In this document: positions 32,336 to 41,299 of the stretch, piece by piece | Layout: every line of letters begins with the position of its first letter | How positions within the stretch are numbered: the stretch's first letter is position 1 | Source of the DNA: Micrococcales bacterium | GTDB lineage: Bacteria > Actinomycetota > Actinomycetes > Actinomycetales > Cellulomonadaceae | Direction of reading: 5' to 3' | NCBI GenBank assembly: GCA_009779195.1 | Contig: WRET01000016.1 | Location: 1-54,831 of the forward strand | Length of the DNA stretch: 54,831 bases | The notes under the pieces: generated by a model | Databases searched by the model: none | Seen by the model: the letters and a program-made list of their open reading frames with translations, nothing else | What the model was told of the DNA's origin: nothing | Translations under genes and position numbers: made by a program

Positions 32336-32701
32336 GTGCCCACCCCCCCTGGAGACTTGAAGTACACCGCCGAGCACGAGTGGTTGCGCGAAGGCAGCCC
32401 TGCCACGATCGGGATCACTGACGTGGCCGCGTCCGCCCTAGGTGACATCGTCTACCTCGAGCTGCCGGAGGTCGGTGCGCAAGTCACCGCTGGGGACGTC
32501 ATCGGCGAGATCGAGTCGACCAAGTCTGTCTCCGAGCTGTTCTCTCCGGTGTCGGGGACGGTGATGGAGGTGAACGCTGCCGTGGCGGCCGACCCGGCTT
32601 TGGTCAACTCCGACCCGTACGGTGACGGCTGGCTCTTCCGGGTCGAGGTCACGTCGGCTGGCGACCTCCTCGACGCCGACGCTTACGCCGCTTTGTCCTG
32701 A
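32336..32701 (+). CDS. gcvH: Glycine cleavage system H protein
   Basis: This lipoyl carrier shuttles the aminomethyl group between GcvP and GcvT. It has 121 residues from GTG 32336 with AAAGGAG upstream. The core is typical: LKYTAEHEWLRE, VGITDVAA-like GITDVAASALGDIVYLELPE, the lipoyl-lysine motif ESTKSVSELF, and NSDPYGDGWLFRVE. Its length is normal. It stands 18 kb from gcvPT, with its own promoter, so the usual gcv operon is split. Confidence 0.95.
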   Translation: MPTPPGDLKYTAEHEWLREGSPATIGITDVAASALGDIVYLELPEVGAQVTAGDVIGEIESTKSVSELFSPVSGTVMEVNAAVAADPALVNSDPYGDGWLFRVEVTSAGDLLDADAYAALS

Positions 32702-32749
32702 CCGACGCTTGTCTGTCCTGACCGACGCATGTCTGCCCTGACCGACGTG
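32694..32749 (+). repeat. Three 20-bp tandem repeats over the gcvH stop
   Basis: TGTCTGTCCTGACCGACGCA-like units; the first unit contains the gcvH TGA codon. The rest of 32750-33086 has no supported gene. Confidence 0.7.
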
Positions 32750-33086
32750 CGCCAGACAGCACGGTGACCATGTCGGCGGCGGCTTGGAGTGTCTGGTCGC
32801 ACTGTCTCGCCGGCGGTGAGTGCGCACGGGCGGGGCCGTGCCTGGACAGTCCGTGTGATGGTCGGCGTGACATCGTCCCAGGTGGGAAGGTGGGGTGATA
32901 TGGTGCGTGGACGGGCTCACACGCCCCGGGGACCTGCCCAGTCGGTTTCGTAATGTCGGCACGATGCGGTGGTGCGGTGTGGAGAATCACGAAGAGAAGT
33001 CGCGTCATGGCGACGACGAGACCCCCTCTCAACCAGCACGAGGTCCAGATGACGGCGAATGCCGCCACTCTTCACCGGAGGTCAAC

Positions 33087-33320
33087 ATGGGCACGGTCGA
33101 GACGCGTGAACCAACCAGCATCCTCGGGCAAGCGCTGACGCGCCGCGAGCGGGTCGTGCTGGGTGAGCTTGCCGAGGATGTCACTCTCGAAGAGATCGCG
33201 CAGAGGCTGTTCGTCACCCGCAACACGGTCAAGTCGCAGGTCCGCTCGGTCTACCGCAAGGTCGGTGTGTCGACAAGGGCTGAGGCTGTGGCTTGGGCAC
33301 GGGCGCACGGCATCCAGTAG
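33087..33320 (+). CDS. Solitary LuxR/GerE-type helix-turn-helix protein
   Basis: The protein has 77 residues from ATG 33087, chosen because GGAGG lies 5 bases before it. Almost the whole protein is the HTH: LTRRERVVLGELAEDVTLEE then IAQRLFVTRNTVKSQVRSVY and RKVGVSTRAEAVAWARAHGI. No receiver or sensor domain is present, so it must act alone or with a partner. It follows gcvH by 385 bases; a link to glycine metabolism is not shown. Confidence 0.8.
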   Translation: MGTVETREPTSILGQALTRRERVVLGELAEDVTLEEIAQRLFVTRNTVKSQVRSVYRKVGVSTRAEAVAWARAHGIQ

Positions 33321-33461
33321 CAGCACCGTCGCTGTCCACCCGCCGCTGACGGCGACCACCCGCAGGAGCCAGGCGGTACGACAGCGAGCCGGTTCGATGC
33401 CGCCGTGCCAGACGCCAGCACACCAGGCCCTCCAACACCAGGTGCTCAGCAAACCAGGCGC

Positions 33462-34493
33462 TCAGCGAACCACAGGGGGCAGCATGTCGAGGTCTGAGGA
33501 GTTTTTGGACAGGTAGGCGCCGACACTGTCGGACGCCACAGCTTTCATCAGGGGGTCCATACGGTCGCGGTCCAGCACGACGATGGACTGTCCGTCGGCG
33601 GACCGACCGGTGCCGCTGCACGGCACTGTGAAGAACTCGATGTCCTTGGACCCCAGGTCCCGCACCCGCATGACCAGGTCTTTCTGCGCTGACTCGTTCA
33701 GGCCGTCGTCAGCGGCGACGGACTTGCTCACCGTCGTCAGGAACCGTGTCGCGGTCACAGGGTTGTTCAAGGTCCCGTCGTTGTGCATCTTGGCTGCGAT
33801 CGACCGGATCCATGCTTGCTGGCGCTGCACCCGGTCGAAGTCTCCCCTGGCGAGGGTTTTGCGTTCGCGGACGAAGGCGAGCGCCTGCTCCCCGCTGAGC
33901 AGCTGTTGCTGCCCGGGTGGCACGACGGTGTCTCCCACCTTCAGCTCTGACGCCAGGCTCATACGCACCCCGCCCAGGGCGTCGGTCATGGAGACGAACG
34001 AGTCGAAGTCGGTCACGACGAAATGGTCGATGCGCACGTCAGTGAGCTGTTCGACGGTTTCGATGAGCAGCGACGGACCGCCGTAGGAGAACGCCGCGTT
34101 GATCTTGGCCTGGCCGTGGCCGGGGATGTCCACCCACGAGTCGCGGGGGATGGACATGACGTACGCGGATTTCCGGTCCGCTGGCAGGTGCACGAGCATG
34201 ATCGCGTCGGTGCGCTGGGCCCCTGCTTTCCACTTGCTGGGGTCCCCGGCGGAGATCCGCGAGTCTGACCCCAGCACGAGGATGTTCATGGCGGAGGTCG
34301 GGGTCGGGTCAGGCCGTCGCTTGAGGTTGGCGAACGGGTCGCCGAGCGACTCGATGTTGCTCGACAACCAGTGCTGGACCCCTCTGACCACCGCGGCGGC
34401 GCCCACCACCATCACGATGACCATGATGGCCAGTCCAGCAAGAGCTTTACGGTTGCGTGACCACTGTCTCACTCTTGTGACCTTATGACGCAT
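33462..34493 (-). CDS. LCP-family (LytR-CpsA-Psr) cell-wall ligase
   Basis: LCP enzymes attach wall polymers such as teichoic acid or arabinogalactan to peptidoglycan. The protein has 343 residues from ATG 34493. An N-terminal membrane helix (about 15-38) places the catalytic domain outside. LCP motifs are seen: NILVLGSDSR, RTDAIMLVHL, SIPRDSWVDIPGHGQAKINA and FVRERKTLARGDFDRVQRQQ with its conserved Arg residues. It is divergent from the FKBP gene. Confidence 0.92.
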   Translation of the reverse strand: MRHKVTRVRQWSRNRKALAGLAIMVIVMVVGAAAVVRGVQHWLSSNIESLGDPFANLKRRPDPTPTSAMNILVLGSDSRISAGDPSKWKAGAQRTDAIMLVHLPADRKSAYVMSIPRDSWVDIPGHGQAKINAAFSYGGPSLLIETVEQLTDVRIDHFVVTDFDSFVSMTDALGGVRMSLASELKVGDTVVPPGQQQLLSGEQALAFVRERKTLARGDFDRVQRQQAWIRSIAAKMHNDGTLNNPVTATRFLTTVSKSVAADDGLNESAQKDLVMRVRDLGSKDIEFFTVPCSGTGRSADGQSIVVLDRDRMDPLMKAVASDSVGAYLSKNSSDLDMLPPVVR

Positions 34494-34563
34494 CTGCCGG
34501 TTGCGCGCGCGTAGCACCCGCCCCCGTCCCGTACCGTTGTGCCATCTGACGAAGGAGCCTTCC

Positions 34564-35421
34564 GTGCGCAAGATCCTGTTCCCCCTGGTCGGGCTGCTAC
34601 TGGTGGCTGGCTGCTCTGGCAGCGCCGACCCGACTGCCACCCCGCTCAGCGACCAGGCCCTGCTGGAGCAGGTCAAGGTCCGTGTCCGGGCCAACCACCC
34701 AGAGATCACCTTGCCGACGACTCCGTTCTCTGTGGAGACCAACGTCGCCCGGATGGTGACCGACGGTGACGGTGACGCGCTCGCCGACGGGCAAGAGGTG
34801 CTTGTCCGCCAGCTGGTGGTCGCTGGGACCGACGGCAGCACCGTCGCGGAGGAGTGGGCTGACCCCTCCCCCGGGCTGGTGGTCGGCCAGACCCCCATGA
34901 TCAACACGCTGCTGTCCACAGCCCATGTCGGTGCCCAGATCCTCGTGGCCACACCAGAGGACAACGTGACCTACGTGGTGCTGCTCGAGATCGCCTATGC
35001 CGTGCCCCCAGGCGAACCGGTCGCTGAGGTCCCGGGCCTGCCCACGGTGACCGTCGACGACGAAGGGTTGCCAGCGGCGGTCGAGACGTCCGGCAGTCCG
35101 CCCAGCTCGTTGGTCGTCCAACCGCTCGTCGCAGGTACTGGCCCGCAGACCGAAGCCGGGCGCACGGTCTTGGTCCGGTACACCGGGTGGCTGTGGGACG
35201 GCACGATGTTCGACTCCTCGCGCGGGAGAGCAGCATTCACGTTCACGCTCGGCGCAGGCAAGGTGATCGCCGGGTGGGACGAGGGGCTGGTCGGCCAGAG
35301 CGTCGGCAGCCGGGTCCTGCTGGTCATCCCGCCAGAGCTGGGCTACGGCGACCAGGACCAGGGCACGATCCCGCCTGGCTCGACCCTCGTGTTCGTCGTG
35401 GACATCCTCGCTATGGACTGA
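34564..35421 (+). CDS. FKBP-type peptidyl-prolyl isomerase lipoprotein
   Basis: The protein has 285 residues from GTG 34564 with GAAGGAG upstream. A signal peptide (KILFPLVGLLLVAGC) with lipobox VAGC anchors it outside the membrane. The C-terminal FKBP domain (about 190-285) shows VLVRYTGWLWDGTMFDSS, VIAGWDEGLVGQ, VLLVIPPELGYG and IPPGSTLVFVVDIL. It likely helps exported proteins fold. The middle (30-180) is a diverged second unit without clear FKBP motifs. A TACCGT box lies in the 70-base divergent promoter region. Confidence 0.92.
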   Translation: MRKILFPLVGLLLVAGCSGSADPTATPLSDQALLEQVKVRVRANHPEITLPTTPFSVETNVARMVTDGDGDALADGQEVLVRQLVVAGTDGSTVAEEWADPSPGLVVGQTPMINTLLSTAHVGAQILVATPEDNVTYVVLLEIAYAVPPGEPVAEVPGLPTVTVDDEGLPAAVETSGSPPSSLVVQPLVAGTGPQTEAGRTVLVRYTGWLWDGTMFDSSRGRAAFTFTLGAGKVIAGWDEGLVGQSVGSRVLLVIPPELGYGDQDQGTIPPGSTLVFVVDILAMD

Positions 35422-35514
35422 TCCAAAACCCGACGGACTCTCGTCGTGACGCGGGGCCTCGCTTTTTACTAGGGTTGGGGCAACCCGCGTCGGGCTGACC
35501 GAGAGAGGCCATCG

Positions 35515-37578
35515 ATGGACCAGACAACGACCGCACGTACCCGGACCGTGGCAGTTCTCGGCGCTGGGGGCGCTGGGAAGACCACGCTGGTGGAGGCGCT
35601 CGCGCTGCGTGCGGGGCTGACCACCCGGGCTGGCACGGTCGAGGACGGCTCGACGCTGTCCGACCACGAGCCCGAAGAGATCAGCCGCCAGATCTCCCTC
35701 AACCTCGGGGTGGTCCCGATCAGCTGGACCGCCGCTGACAAGAAGACCTACGACCTGACGTTCCTGGACACCCCGGGCTACCTGGACTTCGCCGGGGTGG
35801 TCGACGACGCGTTGGCCGCCGCTGACCTGGCGCTGGTCGTCGTCTCCGCCGTCGAAGGCGTGCAGACCGGTACCTACCTGGCGATGGAAGCCGCCGCAGC
35901 CGCGGGCGTGCCCACGATGATCGTCGTGACCAAGGAAGACAAGCAGCGCGCCGACTTCCGCCGTGTGCTCGACGACCTGCGCAACGCGTTCACCAGGGCC
36001 CACCTGGTACCCCTCGAGCTGCCTGTGGGCGAAGAGGAAGCGTTCACAGCGCTGGCTGACCTGCTCGCCGAAGACGCTGTGACCTACGACGCCAACGGCT
36101 CCAAGCGCATCGCGCTGCCCGACTCGGTCGGCGACGAGGCGCACGAGATGCACGAGCAGGTCGTCGAAGAGATCGTCTCCGGTGACGACGACCAGCTCGA
36201 GCGGTACCTGTCTGGTGAGGTGCCCACCGCTGAAGAGCTCGGGCAGACCCTGGCCGCTGAGGTCTGCAAAGGCGAGGCCACACCAGTCGTGGTCGTGTCG
36301 GGCACCACCGGGGTGGGTGCCGACCGCCTGGCCGACCTGGTGTGCGAGCTGAGCCCGTCGATCGACGCCCGCAACGCCACGGTGCTGGCCGGGGACGCGC
36401 CGATCGAGGTCGCCCCCGACCCGTCCGGGCCCACGCTGGTGCACGCTTTCCGCACGATGGCCGACCCGTTCGTCGGGCAGGTCACGTTGCTGCGGGTGCT
36501 GTCGGGCACGCTCAAACCCGGTGACCGCCTGGTCAACCAGACGACCCACACCGAAGAGCGCCTGCCCGGCCTGTTCCGCCTCAAGGGCAAAGAGCACCTG
36601 CCGGTGACCTCGGCGATCCCTGGCCAGGTCGTCGCCGCCGCCAAGCTGACCAACACCCCTGCCGGGTCGTTGCTGTCGCCCAAGGGCGGGGCAGGTAAAG
36701 ACCTGCGGGCCAAGGCGCTGCCGGTGCGCCAGGGCGTGTACGCGGTCTCCTTGGAACCTGTGACCCAGTCCGACGACGACCGGCTCTCGGCCGCCTTGTC
36801 GCGCCTGGTCGCCGAAGACCGCACCTTGACCGTCGACCGTGTGGGAGACCGGACGGTCTTGCGGGGTCTGGGCGACACGCACCTGGCTGTGGCGCTCGAA
36901 CGCCTGGCACGGGTGTTCACCGTGCACGTGACGACCTCGGCCGTGCCGATCGGTTACAAAGAGACCATCGCCAAGCTGGCGTCCGCCGAGGGCAAGGTCA
37001 AGAAGCAGTCCGGCGGGCACGGGCAGTACGCGGTGGTGCTCATGCGCGTGTCGCCGCTGCCGCGCGGCGAGGGTTTCAAGTTCGTCGACTCGGTCGTCGG
37101 TGGGTCTATCCCGCGCAACTACATGTCCGCGGTGCAAAAAGGCATCACCGAGGCGATGTCCGGCGGTGGCGTCCACGGGTACGAGATCGTCGACATCCAG
37201 GTCGATGTGTACGACGGCAAAGCCCACTCGGTCGACTCCTCCGACATGGCGTTCCGTACCGCCGCAGCCCTTGGGGTCAAAGAGGCCCTGGCCGCCGGTG
37301 GGTCGGTGGTCCTCGAACCGGTGTCGAAGGTGCTGGTCACTGTGCCGAACTCGGCGCAGGGCGACGTCATGGGCGACCTGTCGACCCGGCGCGGGCGGAT
37401 CAACGACACAGTTTCGCTCGACGACGGGATGGTCCGGATCGAAGCGTCTGTGCCCGAGTCTGAGCTGACCCGTTACATCTTGGAGCTGCGTGGGCTCACC
37501 GGTGGCCGTGTGGCCCTGGAGATCCACCCGGACCGCTTCGAGATCTGCCCCGAGCACCTCGTCCAGTCTGCCGAGTAG
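35515..37578 (+). CDS. Elongation factor G-like GTPase (EF-G2 type)
   Basis: The protein has 687 residues from ATG 35515. The GTPase domain has P-loop GAGGAGKTT, DTPGYLDF and a G4 motif TKEDK in place of NKxD. Domains II-V follow, with RSTARRGRIND-like STRRGRIND near residue 620. The switch and G4 departures mark it as the EF-G2 paralogue rather than the translocase FusA. Its role is not established. A TAGGGT -10 box lies at 35470-35475. Confidence 0.85.
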   Translation: MDQTTTARTRTVAVLGAGGAGKTTLVEALALRAGLTTRAGTVEDGSTLSDHEPEEISRQISLNLGVVPISWTAADKKTYDLTFLDTPGYLDFAGVVDDALAAADLALVVVSAVEGVQTGTYLAMEAAAAAGVPTMIVVTKEDKQRADFRRVLDDLRNAFTRAHLVPLELPVGEEEAFTALADLLAEDAVTYDANGSKRIALPDSVGDEAHEMHEQVVEEIVSGDDDQLERYLSGEVPTAEELGQTLAAEVCKGEATPVVVVSGTTGVGADRLADLVCELSPSIDARNATVLAGDAPIEVAPDPSGPTLVHAFRTMADPFVGQVTLLRVLSGTLKPGDRLVNQTTHTEERLPGLFRLKGKEHLPVTSAIPGQVVAAAKLTNTPAGSLLSPKGGAGKDLRAKALPVRQGVYAVSLEPVTQSDDDRLSAALSRLVAEDRTLTVDRVGDRTVLRGLGDTHLAVALERLARVFTVHVTTSAVPIGYKETIAKLASAEGKVKKQSGGHGQYAVVLMRVSPLPRGEGFKFVDSVVGGSIPRNYMSAVQKGITEAMSGGGVHGYEIVDIQVDVYDGKAHSVDSSDMAFRTAAALGVKEALAAGGSVVLEPVSKVLVTVPNSAQGDVMGDLSTRRGRINDTVSLDDGMVRIEASVPESELTRYILELRGLTGGRVALEIHPDRFEICPEHLVQSAE

Positions 37579-37755
37579 CCGTCCGGGGGCAGTCGAGTCC
37601 TCGTCCGGTTCACGGGCCTTGTGGGCCTTCGTCTGGCCGCCCGGCAGTGTCGCGCTGTCCATGCCGGGCGGTTCACCGGCGACCGACGGCAGGTCTCCAC
37701 TATGGTGAGGGACACTGAACGGTGCGTCTGCCGTCGAGAACATATGAGGTGAACC

Positions 37756-38235
37756 ATGACTGCTCCCGCTGCTGGGACGTCCACGAAACTGCTGATCTTC
37801 GGCGGGGCTTCCGCCGGAGTCGGGCTGCTGCTCAAGCTCATCCTGCCGTTGACGTACGGCAGCCTGGACAAGGACCGCGCCTACGACAACCAACCCTGGG
37901 AAACCGAGAAGTTCGGGGCGGCCTTCACCTCTTTCCTTGGCGCGCCGAGCATTTTTCCCGGGGGTGGCGGTGTGGGCCTGGCTGACTGCGCGGTGATCTT
38001 CGGAGCCGTGGCCATCGCGTTGGCGCTGGCCATCCGCGGGTTCGAGCCCCAGGTTCCCAAACCAGTCGCACCGGCGTACCCGCAGCAGCAGTACGCCCAG
38101 CCCGGCCAGTACGCCCAGCAGCAGGCTCCCCAGCAGCCGTCTGCCCAGTACCCCCAGGCCCAGCCGCAGAGCACCCCGTACCCTCCCCAGCCCGAGCAGG
38201 GCGGATACCCGACCCAGCAGCAGTGGGGCGGCTGA
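37756..38235 (+). CDS. Small membrane protein with Pro/Gln-rich tail
   Basis: The protein has 159 residues from ATG 37756; AGGTGAACC precedes it. Two hydrophobic helices (LLIFGGASAGVGLLLKLIL and CAVIFGAVAIALALAI) are followed by a tail rich in Pro, Gln and Tyr (YPQQQYAQPGQYAQQQ). No known domain is recognised. A strong terminator follows 12 bases after the stop. Confidence 0.75.
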   Translation: MTAPAAGTSTKLLIFGGASAGVGLLLKLILPLTYGSLDKDRAYDNQPWETEKFGAAFTSFLGAPSIFPGGGGVGLADCAVIFGAVAIALALAIRGFEPQVPKPVAPAYPQQQYAQPGQYAQQQAPQQPSAQYPQAQPQSTPYPPQPEQGGYPTQQQWGG

Positions 38236-38246
38236 TCGACGCCGCA

Positions 38247-38282
38247 CGAAGGCCCGCTCCCCCGTCCGGGAGCGGGCCTTCG
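38247..38282 (+). terminator. Strong hairpin terminator
   Basis: CGAAGGCCCGCTCCC-CCGTCC-GGGAGCGGGCCTTCG is a perfect 15-bp stem with a 6-base loop, just after the membrane protein gene. There is no U-run; such hairpins are common in actinobacteria. Confidence 0.8.
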
Positions 38283-38346
38283 TCATGTGACCGGTGCCTG
38301 CGTGAGGCTGTGTTGGGCGGGCACGGCCTGGGAGTAGCCTTGCGGC

Positions 38347-38973
38347 ATGGCCCGGTACCTGGACGTGCACCCGATGGACCCGCAACCGCGGGCCATCACC
38401 CAGACCGTCGAGGCGTTGAGGGCCGACGCGGTCATCGCCTACCCCACCGACTCGATGTACGCGCTGGGCACGCGTATGGACAACCACGCGGGGGTCGAAC
38501 GGATCCGTCGGCTGCGCAGGCTGGACGACAAGCACCACCTGACGCTCGTCGTGGCCGAGTTCGCCCAGCTCGGGCCGCTGGTCACGCTGAGCAACCGGGC
38601 GTTCCGTGCGATCAAGTCCGCCACACCCGGCCCGTACACGTTCTTGCTGCCGGCCACCCCTGAGGTGCCCCGGCGCCTGGCCCACCCCAAGAAACGTTCC
38701 GTGGGTGTGCGCATACCCGACGACGTGGTGGCACGGGCGATCCTGCGTGAGCTGGGCGAGCCGTTGCTGTCGTCGTCGCTGATCATCCCCGGCGAGCAGT
38801 GGCCGATGACCGAAGGCTGGCAGATCAAAGAAGAGCTCGACGACGTGCTGGACATCGTCGTGGACGCTGGGGACCGCGGCACCACCCCCACCACAGTCGT
38901 CGACTGGACGTCCGGGGAGCCGGAGGTCGTGCGCACCGGCGGCGGCGACCCCACCCGTTTCCAGACCGGCTGA
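38347..38973 (+). CDS. YciO/YrdC/Sua5-family protein
   Basis: The protein has 208 residues. The family core is clear: VIAYPTDSMYALG near the start, RIRRLRRLDDKHHLTLVV, SATPGPYTFLLPAT and KRSVGVRIPDDVVARAIL. A GEPLLSSSL strand follows. TsaC/Sua5 enzymes make threonylcarbamoyl-AMP for tRNA t6A; YciO members share the fold but may act differently. The single-domain length and KKRSVGVR with PLLSSS favour YciO. Confidence 0.85.
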   Translation: MARYLDVHPMDPQPRAITQTVEALRADAVIAYPTDSMYALGTRMDNHAGVERIRRLRRLDDKHHLTLVVAEFAQLGPLVTLSNRAFRAIKSATPGPYTFLLPATPEVPRRLAHPKKRSVGVRIPDDVVARAILRELGEPLLSSSLIIPGEQWPMTEGWQIKEELDDVLDIVVDAGDRGTTPTTVVDWTSGEPEVVRTGGGDPTRFQTG

Positions 38974-39092
38974 CCTCGTCCTTCCGGCTGGCGGGCTGCA
39001 TTCGTCCAGATGGGGACTGCGCACGCGCACCTGGCCACCTCCAGCCACAATGGGACATGACGTCCCGTCGGGGACGAGACGGAGGAGCTGTG

Positions 39093-39269
39093 ATGGTGGA
39101 CCTGGGTGCTCTTGGCGGCAAGGCCAAGGGCGTCGCGCAAGGCCAAGGCGACAAAGTTGCCGGCGCCGTGGAGAAGGTCGGCGGAGTCGTGAAGGACAAG
39201 ACCTCCCTGCCCGACGACAAGGTAGACGCCGTCGTGGACAAGGTCGAGGACCTCCTGAAGGACAAGTAG
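39093..39269 (+). CDS. Small antitoxin-like protein, MT0933 (Rv0909) family
   Basis: The protein has 58 residues from ATG 39093, with GGAGGAG 6 bases upstream. Lys/Asp/Val-rich helical heptads (KVGGVVKDKTSLPDDKVDAV and VDKVEDLLKDK) follow the MT0933 pattern. No toxin gene is adjacent. A generic stress-type small helical protein is the alternative. Confidence 0.7.
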   Translation: MVDLGALGGKAKGVAQGQGDKVAGAVEKVGGVVKDKTSLPDDKVDAVVDKVEDLLKDK

Positions 39270-39587
39270 CCAACCCTCTACCTGGATCCACCGGTTTCGC
39301 CGTCTCGGGCGTCGCCGGGCGGGTGTGGTGGCACGACTTCGCTGTGGAGGCAGGTGCAGGACCGCCGAGCAGCGAAGCGTCCAGCACTTCCGCCTGGCGA
39401 CGCGCGGCAGGCGCGCAACCGGAATCCGGACCCACGGCGTGCCCGGCCGGTCTGGCAGGGCACGTCCTCGCCGTCAGCTGTCCGGCTCGTCGAGGTGAGG
39501 GCTGCACGGCCACAGAACGTCGGCGTACCACTTGTCGCCGATCTGTGGCATGGTGTTGTCACCACCAGCAGACTCCAAGGGGCTAAC
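39270..39587. other. Gene-free gap
   Basis: Nothing is supported here apart from the promoter area of the following lipoprotein gene. Confidence 0.3.
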
Positions 39588-40229
39588 ATGCGCCGCACCG
39601 TTCTCGTTTTCGTCACCGTTGGCCTTCTGGCCCTGGCTGGGTGCCAAGGTGGTGGGTCGTCCCCCTGGTCCCAGGCACCAGGGGGCGACGAGACCACCCC
39701 GGTGGTCACACCCACAGACGACCGAAACACTCTCGCCTCGTGCCTGGAAGGCACCTGGGCTCTCGACGAGGCTGTGCTGACTGCTGTGCTCGTGGCAGGG
39801 GTGCTCGAGAGCATGGAAGACCCAGAGATGACGACGGCGGTCACCTCCGCGTCCGCGAGCCAGATCGTCACGCTCTCTGGCGACGACACCTTCACTGCCA
39901 CCACCGACATGTCGGTCGACTTCACGCTGACCTACAAGGGCCAGACCGCCCCGGCCTCGATCGTTCTCACCGCGTCCGCGGCCGGCACCTGGCGCACCAG
40001 CGGTGAGACGATGGCGATCACGCCAGATGGCTCCAGCACCGGCACCATGAGCACAACAGCCCTGGGCCAGACGCAGACCGAAGACCTCGGCGGCGAAGAC
40101 TCCCTCATCATCATGCCGACGAGGCTGACCGAGGCCACGTGCCAGGGCAACACGTTGACATTCGACGGACAGGGTTTGGCCGACGAAATCCCCGACGCCC
40201 CGCAGAACGTCGTCTTCACCCGCCAGTGA
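39588..40229 (+). CDS. Secreted lipoprotein, unknown function
   Basis: The protein has 213 residues from ATG 39588, with AAGGGG upstream. A signal peptide with VFVTVGLLALAGC lipobox anchors it. A Gly/Pro/Thr linker leads to one domain from about 45. It begins SCLEGTWAL, has alternating Thr/Ser strands and ends CQGNTLTFDG-x-(10)-FTRQ. The WxL start and regular beta-strands suggest a lipocalin-like barrel, but no family is named. Two Cys residues may form a disulfide. Confidence 0.8.
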   Translation: MRRTVLVFVTVGLLALAGCQGGGSSPWSQAPGGDETTPVVTPTDDRNTLASCLEGTWALDEAVLTAVLVAGVLESMEDPEMTTAVTSASASQIVTLSGDDTFTATTDMSVDFTLTYKGQTAPASIVLTASAAGTWRTSGETMAITPDGSSTGTMSTTALGQTQTEDLGGEDSLIIMPTRLTEATCQGNTLTFDGQGLADEIPDAPQNVVFTRQ

Positions 40230-40459
40230 GCGTCGCCGGACGACGTCCCGCCAAGCCCGGGGTGTGAGCCGGACCCGCAGAGTGTCACCCGAGTGCTACC
40301 AGAGTGCGAAAGCAGCACTGGACCCTTCTCTTTTGCACTCTGGCGGCCCGGATCATCAAGGACGAAGGCCGTGAGCTGCTCGGCTCGTCCCGGGCGGGTT
40401 AGGCAACCTTGGGCAGGTCGGGTACCGTCTGGGAGTCAGGATCGTCGGAGGAGGTACCG

Positions 40460-40576
40460 ATGAAGAAGTTGCTCGTGCTGTTGGTGCTCGCTGGGATCGG
40501 CTACGTGGCGTACCGCAAGTTCGTCCAGGAACAGGACGAACGGGACTTGTGGGCCGAGGTCACCGACAACCTGTGA
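40460..40576 (+). CDS. DLW-39 family small protein
   Basis: The protein has 38 residues: MKKLLVLLVLAGIGYVAYRK with a short membrane helix, then FVQEQDERDLWAEVTDNL containing the DLW motif. GGAGGAGG lies just before ATG 40460. This family in actinobacteria typically sits beside tRNA-Ala, as here. The function is unknown. Confidence 0.9.
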   Translation: MKKLLVLLVLAGIGYVAYRKFVQEQDERDLWAEVTDNL

Positions 40577-40590
40577 GGGCTGTGCCCTCC

Positions 40591-40662
40591 GGGGCCGTGG
40601 CGCAACGGTAGCGCACCTGCTTTGCAAGCAGGGGGTTGCGGGTTCGAATCCCGTCGGCTCCA
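40591..40662 (+). tRNA. tRNA-Ala (anticodon TGC)
   Basis: GGGGCCG pairs with CGGCTCC, with discriminator A and no encoded CCA. The anticodon stem CCTGC/GCAGG surrounds TTTGCAA (anticodon at 40623-40625). The T-arm is GCGGG-TTCGAAT-CCCGT. Confidence 0.95.
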
Positions 40663-40663
40663 C

Positions 40664-40967
40664 GAGACCGAGGGCGGCCTGTGCTTGCCGAGGGCAAGCC
40701 TCGTCGATCTCGTCATTCCGTGCGGTGCCCAGCCCCGCACCCGCACGGGGGCAAGCCCCCGCGGACCCCCATCTGTGGTCACCCTCTGCCGGTGCGCTCA
40801 GTCTCGAAAGTTCGGGGATGTCCACTCTTCTGAGACCGAGGGCGGCCTGTGCTTGCCGAGGGCAAGCCTTGTCGATCTCGTCATTCCGTGCGGTGCCCAG
40901 CCCCGCACCCGCACGGGGGCAAGCCCCCGTGGACCCCCATCTGTGGTCACCTTCTGACGGTGCGCTC
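40664..40967 (+). repeat. Two direct repeats of about 136 bp, 168-bp period
   Basis: The unit starts GAGACCGAGGGCGGCCTGTG and holds hairpins GCTTGCC-GA-GGGCAAGC and GGGGGC-AA-GCCCCC. Copy 1 is 40664-40799 and copy 2 is 40832-40967, nearly identical. It follows tRNA-Ala directly. No gene is seen here. Confidence 0.85.
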
Positions 40968-40993
40968 GATAGTTCTTGCTTTCGTCTCGGTAG

Positions 40994-41299
40994 TCAGAGC
41001 AGGCGGGTGACGCGCTGGCGGTAGGTGCCTTCGTTGTGGCCTTTGGTGTGCGAGTCGCTGGTGCCGTGGATCTTGTCGACTTTGCGCTCGTCGCCCCGGA
41101 TAGGTTTGGCCACCACACGGGTCTCGTGCTCATAGTTGTGGGACTTGTCGGTGTTGCGGTAGAAGCGGTACAAGGCTCCGTACAGCGCAATGCCAGCGGC
41201 CGGGCCGGACAGGAGCAGCCACCCGATACCACCACCGTCGTCTGACGAGTCTGAAGACATGACGAGCAGCTGGGGCAGGATCTCTACGAGCGTGTTCAT
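40994..41299 (-). CDS. Small membrane protein of the zinc-ribbon operon
   Basis: The protein has 101 residues from ATG 41299, which overlaps the stop codon of the zinc-ribbon gene. One membrane helix (GWLLLSGPAAGIALYGALYR) is followed by a charged, His-rich tail (DKSHNYEHETRVVAKPIRGD and HGTSDSHTKGHNEG). It is the last gene of a coupled operon with the zinc-ribbon and SPFH genes. Confidence 0.75.
   Translation of the reverse strand: MNTLVEILPQLLVMSSDSSDDGGGIGWLLLSGPAAGIALYGALYRFYRNTDKSHNYEHETRVVAKPIRGDERKVDKIHGTSDSHTKGHNEGTYRQRVTRLL

Noticed and set aside
34597..39531. 1644-codon minus-strand frame over fkbP, EF-G2 and yciO genes
   Set aside because: It is an artefact of high GC opposite several clear plus-strand genes.
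40622..40957. Small protein genes in the repeats after tRNA-Ala
   Set aside because: The frames simply repeat with the direct repeat, start inside the tRNA, and lack ribosome sites.
40664..40967. CRISPR array
   Set aside because: Only two long units without short spacers; neither size nor spacing fits CRISPR.
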